A stretch of DNA of 40,392 nucleotides from Aeromonas sanarellii (GTDB lineage: Bacteria > Pseudomonadota > Gammaproteobacteria > Enterobacterales > Aeromonadaceae): positions 1 to 40,392 of the forward strand of contig NZ_CDBN01000012.1 of NCBI RefSeq assembly GCF_000820085.1, given 5' to 3'. The notes beneath the pieces are model-generated. The model saw only the letters and a program-made list of their open reading frames with translations. It was not told the DNA's origin and ran no database searches. The number at the start of each line of letters is the position of its first letter. Within the stretch, counting starts at the first letter, position 1. This document shows, one piece after another, positions 32,401-40,392 of the stretch. The translations under genes were made by a program, and so were the position numbers.

Positions 32401-32814
32401 CTGGCCTGGATCCAGCACCTTTGCCTCTCATTGAGCAGCGCCCCCGGCGACACCCTGCTGTTCGATGCCAAACAGAGTCTGCGGCTGCCAAGGCTTGCGG
32501 CGGACGAGGCGCGGCCCAGGTTGGCGGCCCTGGTGGCCCTCTGGACCCAGGGGATGAAGCGGCCGCTGCCCTTCTTCCCGAGCACCGCCTGGGAGTGGCT
32601 CAAGGGGATCGAGAAGGATCCGGCAAAGCCGGAGGAGGCCGACAAGGCGGCGCTTGCCCGCTTCAACGGCGGCTACATGGTGACGGGAGAGGGGCAGGAC
32701 GTCTATGTCGCCCGCTGCTTCCCGGAACTCGATGACGAGGTGCTGGCCCAGTTGCAGGGGCTGGCCCGTGAACACCTGACCCCGCTCCATCAGGCGCTGG
32801 AGGAGTTGCAATAA
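29470..32814 (+). CDS. recC: Exodeoxyribonuclease V gamma subunit RecC
   Basis: A 1114-residue RecC, close to the E. coli length of 1122. RecC channels the unwound strands and recognises Chi in the RecBCD enzyme that resects double-strand breaks and destroys linear foreign DNA. The N-terminal LYHSNQLDLLKELL, ILVQSPGMAQWLKLELAKAFGIAANIDFP-type opening and LPPRYVEALLALG are typical, as is FCTLMPMRSIPFRQVCLLGMNDGVYPR in the second half. GGGAG precedes the ATG. The stop overlaps the recB ATG by one base, and ptrA, which separates recC and recB in E. coli, is absent. Confidence 0.97.
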   Translation: MFTLYHSNQLDLLKELLVSRIRQSPLDHPFDREQILVQSPGMAQWLKLELAKAFGIAANIDFPLPASFIWEMFTRVLADVPRQSPYNKDAMSWQLMTILPALLDRPAFAPLAAYLGGSEGEAPEQVRLWQLCQKVADLFDQYLVYRPDWIARWEQGEGLGLELAGVSGQDWQPELWRELVARTLALSPSGYHRANLYEEFIHELARSAELPGKLPRRVFVFGISALPPRYVEALLALGSRAEVEVHLFVTNPCRYYWGDLLDRKTLARLENRLKPGTDLETLQGPANPLLASMGKLGRDYLHQLMELEVPQIEAFVDIEDRDDQGNVTLLRAIQKDVLELAERGAGEFSLDVSHHKSPIDPADGSLQIHACHGPMRELEVLHDRLLALFEQDPTLTPKDVVVMMPDVNSYGPYIQAVFGKESGGARGQIPFAISDRAASQESPLLQSFLALLRLPNARFGAGELLAILEVPAVLRRFELDDDEFNVLRRWVQETGIRWGLDDDYPERFALPRLSGNSWLFGLRRMLLGFAMGDGEPVAGILPYADIEGQQGLILGKLAWFVDSLAEFLPRLQQAQPLAEWHACLLALLERFYLADEDEERQLQLIRSQLIDWQAQLGEARFEQAISADLLQDYLGSVLGESRSSQRFLAGQVNFCTLMPMRSIPFRQVCLLGMNDGVYPRTLPPMGFDLMAVASRRGDRSRRDDDRYLFLEALLSAQQGLYISYQGFSAQDNSEKVPSVLLAELIDYVRQGFVLAGDEDLDDDTSGQRLLEHLIVAHPLTPYSPAYFYPEPGSGLFTYAADWLPALSPVRGAANFQSGDLPLPAEWGREQGLELAELLRFYRQPARYFLNRRLKVWFELEEATIEDSEPFELDGLQHYQLKALLLDAHLTEGESEARRHRLQLSGLLPQGWFGSLLLEEIDGEMGKLAARLRPWTGDKQAVEIDIALAQGQLQGWIDTQKGRALVVKPGSFNGKDLLLAWIQHLCLSLSSAPGDTLLFDAKQSLRLPRLAADEARPRLAALVALWTQGMKRPLPFFPSTAWEWLKGIEKDPAKPEEADKAALARFNGGYMVTGEGQDVYVARCFPELDDEVLAQLQGLAREHLTPLHQALEELQ

Positions 32815-35800
32815 TGGCTAACCCGCTCAATCCCCTGCGTTTTCCCCTCTATGGCGAGCGGCTGATCGAGGCCTCCGCCGGGACCGGCAAGACCTATACC
32901 ATCGCGGGCCTCTATCTGCGCCTCTTGCTGGGCCACGGCCCGGTTATCGAACAAGCAGGCGAGGAGGGGGGAGACGCCGGTCAGCCCTGTGCCCACGAGC
33001 GGCCCCTGTCGGTGACCGAGATCCTGGTGGTGACCTTTACCGAGGCGGCCACCGCCGAACTGAGGGGGCGGATCCGCGCCCGCATCCACGAGGCGCGTCT
33101 CGCCTTTATGCGCGGCCACAGCACGGATACCCTGCTGGCCCAACTGCTGGCGGAGGTGGAGGATCACGACCTGGCGGCCCGTCGCCTGCTGGCCGCCGAG
33201 CGGCAGATGGACGAGGCGGCGGTCTTCACCATCCACGGCTTCTGCCAGCGGATGCTCAGGCAGAACGCCTTCGAGTCGGGCGCCCTCTTTGAAACCGAAT
33301 TTTTGACCGACGACAGCCGGCTCCGGCTGCAGGCGGTGAGTGACTACTGGCGCGCCGAGTTCTATCCGGTGGATCAGCCCCTGGCCCGGGCGGTGCGAAG
33401 GCTCTGGCCGAGCCCCGCCGCCCTGCTGCGGGAGATGGGGAGCTGGCTCGACAACGACGAGCTGGAGATCCGCCCGGTGGCGGGGGACGAGACCCTGGCG
33501 GCGCGGCACAGCGTCGCCATGGCCCGCATCGGGGCGGTGAAAGCCGGGTGGCTGGTGCAGACGGACGAGATCCGCCGCCAGACCGAGGGGCAGATCAGCC
33601 GTTACACCGGCAAGAACTATGAGGGCTGGCTTGCCAAGATTGGCGACTGGGCGCAGAACGAGACCAGCGGCTACGTCCTGCCCAAGGAGCTGGAGCGCTT
33701 CGGCCAGCAGGCGCTGGAGGAGAACCTCAAGAAGGGGGGAGCGGTGCCCACCCTGCCGCTCTTTGGCGAGATAGACGCCCTGCTGGCGAGCCGACCCGGC
33801 ATCCGGGATCTCGTCTTGCAGCGGGCGGCCAGGGTGGTGCGCAGCCGAATGCAGGAGAGCAAGCGCCAGGCCCATCAGCTCTCCTTCGACGATCTGCTGC
33901 GGGATCTCGACGGGGCGCTCGGCTCGGGCCTGGGGGAGCGGCTGTGCGAGCGCATCCGCGCCACCTACCGGGTCGCCATGATCGATGAATTCCAGGATAC
34001 CGACCCCCAGCAGTACCGCATCTTCCATCGCCTTTACGGCGGTCACCAGGACACGGCGCTCCTGATGATCGGCGACCCCAAGCAGGCCATCTACGGCTTT
34101 CGTGGCGCCGACATCTTTACCTACATCCAGGCGCGGCGAAATGTGAGCGCCCACTACACCCTGGGGCGCAACTGGCGCTCAAGCCGCGCCCTGGTGGCGG
34201 CGGTCAACGGCCTGTTCGAGCGGGCGAAGGATCCCTTCATCTACGAGGCGGACATCCCCTTCCTGCCGGTGGAGGCGCAGGGCAAGAGCCGGGCACTGTT
34301 GATCGAGGGGCAGACCGCCCCCGTGCTGCACTGCTGGCAGCTCACCGGTCAGCCCACCTTCAACAAGGGGGAGTACCAGAGCAGGATGGCCCGCGCCACG
34401 GCGGCGGAGATCCATCGCCTGCTCACGCTGGCCCGGGAGGGCAAGGCGATGCTCGGCAGCGAGCCGGTCAGGGCCGGGGATATCGCCGTGCTGGTGCGCA
34501 CCGGCGCCGAGGGCAAGCTGGTGCAGCAGGAGCTGGCACGCCTTGCCATCGCCTCCGTCTATCTGTCGAACCGCGAGAGCGTGCTGGCCCAGGTGGAGGC
34601 GCGGGAGATCCTGCTGATCCTGCACGCCTGCCAGAACCCGAGCGATGAGCGAAGCCTTAGGGCGGCGCTCGCCACCGGCCTGTTCGATCTCGATGCCAGG
34701 GCCCTGGACGCGCTGGCCTCGGACGAGCGGGCCTGGGAGAGCGCGGTGCAGGAGTTCATGGGATACCGCGCGGTCTGGCATCGCCACGGGGTGCTGGCCA
34801 TGCTGCGGGCCCTGATGCACGGGCGCAACCTCGCCGCCTCCCTGCTGGCGAGCCCCTACGGGGAGCGGCGGCTGACCAACTTCCTCCATCTCGGCGAGCT
34901 GCTGCAACAGGCGAGCGGCGAGCTGGACGGGGAGTACGCCCTGCTGCGCTGGCTCGGGGAGGCGGTGAGCCAGCCCAACGGCCAGGACGGGGAGCAGATA
35001 CTTCGCCTGGAATCCGAGCGCAAGCTGGTGCAGATCGTCACCATCCACAAATCCAAGGGGCTGGAGTACCCGCTGGTCTTCCTGCCGTTCATTTGCAGCC
35101 ACCGCGCCGCCGACACCCCCCTGTTCCACGAAACGGGGGAGGCGGGCAATCGCACCGTGCTCGATCTCACCGGTGCCGAGGCGTCTCTGGCCGAGGCCGA
35201 CAAGGAGCGCCTCGCCGAAGACTTGCGCCTGCTCTACGTGGCCCTGACCCGGGGGGTCTATGCCACCTGGCTCGGGCTGGCGCCGGTGCGCTCCGGGGCG
35301 GGCAAGTCTGAGAAGACCGACCTGCACCGCACCGCCATCGGCTACCTGCTGCAAAAAGGCGAAGAAGGGGACGCCGCCACCCTGGCCACCGCCCTCACCG
35401 AGTTGGCCCAGGCGCTGCACGGGGTGGCCGTCGGTGAGCCCTCGCTCACCCGCCCGGCCCCGCTGCCCGCCGAAGAGGAGCAGCCGGGGGAGCCCACTGT
35501 GCGCGAGTTCAAGGGCCAGCTTGAGCGGGACTGGTGGATCAGCTCCTACTCCGGGCTCGCGGCCCAGGGCAATGGCCACGGCAAGGGGGTGCTGGCCAAC
35601 CCCGGCTTCGACGACGAGGTGGCCACCGAGGCCGCCGTCACCGTGCAGGACGAGGAGGCGCCAGCCCCTTCCATCTTCACCTTCCCCAAGGGGGCGCGCC
35701 CCGGCACCCTGCTCCACAGCCTGTTCGAGACCATCGACTTCCAGATCGCGAAGGGCGAGCCGCTGGCAGAGCATATCGCCGCCCTGCTGGCCCAGGAGGG

Positions 35801-36424
35801 GTTCGACGAGGGCTGGGCCCCCGTGTTGCAACAGCAGGTGGAGGCGGTGCTGGACACCCCCCTTGGGACCGGCCTTGGGGATCCGGTGCGGCTGCGGGAT
35901 CTGGCCCCCGAGCGCAAGCAGGTGGAGCTGGAGTTCTTCCTGCCCATGGGGCGGGTGACGGCACCGGCGCTCACGGCGCTCTGCCAGCGGCACGACCCCC
36001 TGTCGCGGGGAGGCAAGCCGCTGGGCTTTGCCACCGTGCAGGGCATGCTCAAGGGCTTTATCGACCTGGTGTTCGAGTGGCAGGGGCGCTGGTATCTGCT
36101 CGACTACAAATCGAACCACCTTGGCATGAGCCCCGCCGATTACGACCGCCCGGCCCTGGAGTCGGCCATGGTGGAGCATCGCTACGACCTGCAATACCAG
36201 CTCTATTCCCTCGCCCTGCACCGGCTGCTCGCCCTGCGGCTGCCGGGCTACGATTTCGACCGGCATTTTGGCGGGGTCTTCTATCTCTTCCTGCGCGGCA
36301 TGCCCCAGGGGGGCATTTTCCATGCCCGGCCCAGCCGGGAGCTGGTGCTGGGGCTGGATCGGCTGTTTAGGGAAGGGGATGGCTCGGGCGTCATCTCCTC
36401 AGACGCATTGAACGAGGCAGAACT

Positions 36425-36428
<4 letters not shown>
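32814..36428 (+). CDS. recB: Exodeoxyribonuclease V beta subunit RecB
   Basis: A 1204-residue RecB: SF1 helicase plus C-terminal nuclease. Walker A is ASAGTGKT (K26), motif II is MIDEFQDTD (D391-E392), and motif IV-VI features include TIHKSKGLEYPLVFLP and LLYVALTR. The nuclease domain carries LLDYKSNHLG with D1097 and K1099, matching the catalytic D1080/K1082 of E. coli, and GTLLHSLFE for the His ligand. It moves 3' to 5' on DNA and does all cleavage by the complex. The stop overlaps recD by four bases (ATGA). Confidence 0.97.
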
Positions 36429-38476
<2,048 letters not shown>

Positions 38477-38740
38477 TTTATTGGATGGCGGTAAAGGAAT
38501 TTGCCGCTGTTTGAATACGTAGTAGGAGTCCTACTGTGGGCTTCCTTACCCGTCATGGGGGGGAGCGTTGAGCGCTAGGTTTTCATCGACCGTGACATCA
38601 AAGTAAGTAACCTCTCGAAATCACGTTGCAACCATATGATAAATATGAAGATTATCTGTTGCTGCTTTTGCGGGAGGGTTGAATATTATTTTTGTTTTAT
38701 AAATAGCGCAGTGTGACAGCGATTTATGAAGGAGAAGACG
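38477..38740. other. Left edge of an AT-rich accessory segment
   Basis: The 264 bp after recD become AT-rich. A perfect palindrome, AGTAGGA-G-TCCTACT (38521-38535), lies 44 bp past recD and AGCG/CGCT arms flank 38564-38574. A possible promoter for the next gene is TATTAT (38684-38689) with TTGCTG 19 bp upstream. No coding frame is supported. Confidence 0.5.
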
Positions 38741-39127
38741 GTGGTTGAAGAAGCATTGTCGTACAAGGAACTTGGTCCGTGCCTGAGTAGTGAGTTGGCA
38801 GCGCATCTTGTGGATGCATATGGATTGTCAAAAGAGGCTGCTCGTCAACGAATCAGCAGGGCAAGTGATAAAGTCAAGCAGCTCTCACATTTGAAATTTT
38901 CTAGAGGTACTCGCTTTACATATTTAGAAAAAGACTACGGTTCACCTATATTTTGGGATAATTTGTTTCGAGTGATTTATAGCCAGAAGGGCGCATATGC
39001 ATTAGCCCTTAGAGCTGTGGAAAGTAGAGGCATTGTCCCAATTGAACATTTTAAAATAGCTTGTGGTTCACCAAAGGCTCAGCAGAAAAAAAATAAGTTT
39101 ATTCAGTGTTATGGAAAGAATGCTTGA
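38741..39127 (+). CDS. HTH/winged-helix-like protein, N-terminal part of a frameshifted nuclease gene
   Basis: This frame reads about 128 residues from GTG 38741 (AAGGAG six bases upstream); an ATG at 38726 is also in frame but has no ribosome site. LSSELAAHLVDAYGLSKEAARQRISRA looks like a helix-turn-helix, and KFSRGTRFTYLEKDYGSPIFW resembles a winged-helix or DNA-binding module. It is AT-rich, unlike recD. The frame ends soon after an A8 run at 39085-39092. Without one A it would continue directly into the downstream frame (QQKKISLFSVMERMLEAN). I therefore read it as the first part of one gene of about 500 codons. No known family is recognised. Confidence 0.65.
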   Translation: MVEEALSYKELGPCLSSELAAHLVDAYGLSKEAARQRISRASDKVKQLSHLKFSRGTRFTYLEKDYGSPIFWDNLFRVIYSQKGAYALALRAVESRGIVPIEHFKIACGSPKAQQKKNKFIQCYGKNA

Positions 39128-40247
39128 GGCGAACATCTTTGTAAAAGATGAGATAAATGGTATAGGAGAATGCATTCTTACTAAGAAACTACATGATAAT
39201 AATGTTTTAAAAGAACAAGTGGTAAACTCTATTAGATCAAGGCTCCTCGCAGAACAGGTATTTATTGGCGCGATTAAAGAGTGGCTTCGTCGTTTATCTA
39301 TTGCAAGTTATGACAGTATTAAAACCAGGGAGGATTTTTCAAATCCCCCTTTGGTTGGGCCATTCTTTTGGGATATTTCATCACCTAGTTATCTAGCCCC
39401 GCTTGTAGAATGGAAGACGAAAGATAAACCAACGCCTGGTTTTGTTGTTTGTGATGTTCTATTTAGTACGAATGTCAATATGGGTGATTTGGAGCCATTC
39501 TTTAACAAGGTCCAGTCATTGCAATCACTTAAAAATATAAAAAGGACGCTTTATATTTTTGTGGCGCTTAGTTATGAGAATGATGCTTATAGAAAGTTAA
39601 GGGAGAAAGGTATAATACCCGCAACACCGGAGAGTCTCTTTGGTAAGGATATTGCTGAAGCATTTATTTCTCTAATTAAAGTTACTGAGAAGTCAATTTC
39701 TGGCAATCTAGAAAGCAAATGTCTTGATGAAGTCATGGCTAAGCTGAACCGTTTAGAGGGGGTGATGGGTAATATGCGGGGAGCATTTTTTGAAATGCTT
39801 GTCAGTCATATAGTTAGAAGCTCTACAGCTGGGATTTTTGAACTAAATAAGATATGCAAGAATAATAAAGGAGAAAATGCGGAGGTAGATGTCTATGTGA
39901 TTCCTCAAATTGGAAATCCTAGGATGATAGAGTGCAAAGCAATGAAACCAGGCTCTTTTGTTAGTAATGAGGAAATTGATAGATGGTTGAATGTTAGGAT
40001 TAATAGAGTAAGAGAGCACTTAAATAGATTGGAGATAGTCAAGCCAAACAGAGAAATTCCTATATTTGAATTGTGGACAACAGGAAGAATTTCAGATGAT
40101 TCTATGGCTAGAATTTTAAAAACAAAAGAGATAAACAAACACAAATATAACCTCATTGTCGTTGGCCCAGTCGAAATTAGAGATGCTGCTAAGTCTGATG
40201 ATGCAGCGCTGAAAGTGTTGAATGATTATTTTCTTCCGAGGATTTAG
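39111..40247 (+). CDS. PD-(D/E)xK nuclease-like protein, C-terminal part of a frameshifted gene
   Basis: About 378 residues from ATG 39111 (ATG 39120, overlapping the upstream TGA, is another start; the frame is open from 39063). The last third has a restriction-endonuclease-like core: RGAFFEMLVSHIV (E228), NAEVDVYVIP (D260) and RMIECKAMKPG (E274, K276), with the D-x13-ExK spacing of PD-(D/E)xK enzymes. The middle part is not recognised. It overlaps the HTH frame and is one base out of phase with it. Together they would make a DNA-binding nuclease, perhaps a defence protein. Codon use is AT-rich, suggesting transfer. Confidence 0.65.
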   Translation: MERMLEANIFVKDEINGIGECILTKKLHDNNVLKEQVVNSIRSRLLAEQVFIGAIKEWLRRLSIASYDSIKTREDFSNPPLVGPFFWDISSPSYLAPLVEWKTKDKPTPGFVVCDVLFSTNVNMGDLEPFFNKVQSLQSLKNIKRTLYIFVALSYENDAYRKLREKGIIPATPESLFGKDIAEAFISLIKVTEKSISGNLESKCLDEVMAKLNRLEGVMGNMRGAFFEMLVSHIVRSSTAGIFELNKICKNNKGENAEVDVYVIPQIGNPRMIECKAMKPGSFVSNEEIDRWLNVRINRVREHLNRLEIVKPNREIPIFELWTTGRISDDSMARILKTKEINKHKYNLIVVGPVEIRDAAKSDDAALKVLNDYFLPRI

Positions 40248-40328
40248 ATAATTTCATCACATGATAGTTATTACTTGTTAGTGGTGTTATATATATCGCG
40301 AAATATTTTTTTCTTTCCCTCATCCCCA

Positions 40329-40388
40329 CCCTTCTCCCGCAAGGGGAGAAGGGAGCAAATACGTCGTCCGATTACGCTTCGCTAATCG
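40329..40388. repeat. Hairpin repeats at the right edge of the accessory segment
   Basis: A C/T-rich palindrome, CCCTTCTCCC / GGGAGAAGGG around GCAAG (40329-40353), is followed by CGATTA-CGCTTCGC-TAATCG (40369-40388). The second resembles intergenic dyads with GATTAGCGAAGCGTAATC cores seen in many bacterial genomes. They may be REP-like or mobile repeat ends. The window ends four bases later, so the full element is not visible. Confidence 0.55.
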
Positions 40389-40392
40389 AACC

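Noticed and set aside
29764..32418. Very long open frame on the minus strand (884 codons) opposite recC
   Set aside because: It is the antisense shadow of a GC-rich gene: composition rich in Gln, Gly, Ala, His, no family features, and recC on the other strand is unmistakable.
34179..36323. Minus-strand open frame of 714 codons opposite recB
   Set aside because: Antisense shadow of recB with low-complexity Gly/Gln/Leu composition and no motifs.

Overview
The window reads as chromosome from a high-GC gammaproteobacterium, most likely Aeromonas. This is inferred from the tRNA-Asp at the apparent end of an rRNA operon, the many proteins resembling enterobacterial families (GhxP, DhaKLM/DhaR, YdiK, YhhY, YhaJ, YqjF, RecBCD), and a recC-recB-recD order with no ptrA between recC and recB. 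No database search was possible, so the genus is an inference.

Layout. 1-270: tail of an rRNA operon with tRNA-Asp(GTC) and two strong terminators. 307-2250: a small cupin gene divergent from a guanine/hypoxanthine permease (ghxP) that has a PurR-like operator. 2435-6866: PEP-dependent dihydroxyacetone kinase genes dhaKLM, convergent with their regulator dhaR, whose AAA+ domain is degenerate. 7027-10409: a short-chain dehydrogenase, a YdiK-type AI-2E permease and an exported Nudix-PAP2 fusion. 10602-12883: small envelope genes, including a lipoprotein with Ala/Gln-rich tandem repeats, a DUF1496-like secreted protein and an overlooked 35-codon Arg-rich gene. 12987-18930: catalase, an acetyltransferase, a GyrI-like protein, an EamA transporter, a DUF2214-like membrane protein and a dCACHE-GGDEF diguanylate cyclase. 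18954-25183: a HAD phosphatase and a phosphonate-type ABC importer (PhnS/U/V/T-like) with a cytoplasmic alkaline-phosphatase-superfamily hydrolase inside the operon and a divergent PhnR-like regulator. A short duplicated piece of the regulator's 3' end follows it. 25333-29238: an XRE regulator, an AT-rich gap with an orphan terminator, then a YhaJ-type LysR regulator divergent from a small exported protein, a pirin and YqjF (DoxX). 29470-38476: recC, recB and recD, overlapping by 1-4 nt. 38477-40392: an abrupt AT-rich accessory segment.

The most interesting element is in that last segment. Two overlapping frames (38741-39127 and 39111-40247) look like one gene of about 500 codons interrupted at a run of eight A residues. 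The N-terminal part looks DNA-binding (HTH/winged-helix) and the C-terminal part carries a PD-(D/E)xK nuclease core (E228, D260, E274, K276 in the downstream frame). Removing one A restores a single open frame. The segment lies directly after the RecBCD operon, has a 15-bp palindrome at its left edge and hairpin repeats at its right edge, and looks horizontally acquired. It may be a defence nuclease that can be switched by the A tract. The second candidate is the importer operon with its built-in phosphoesterase or phosphonatase, which suggests uptake plus immediate hydrolysis of a phosphonate or phosphoester.
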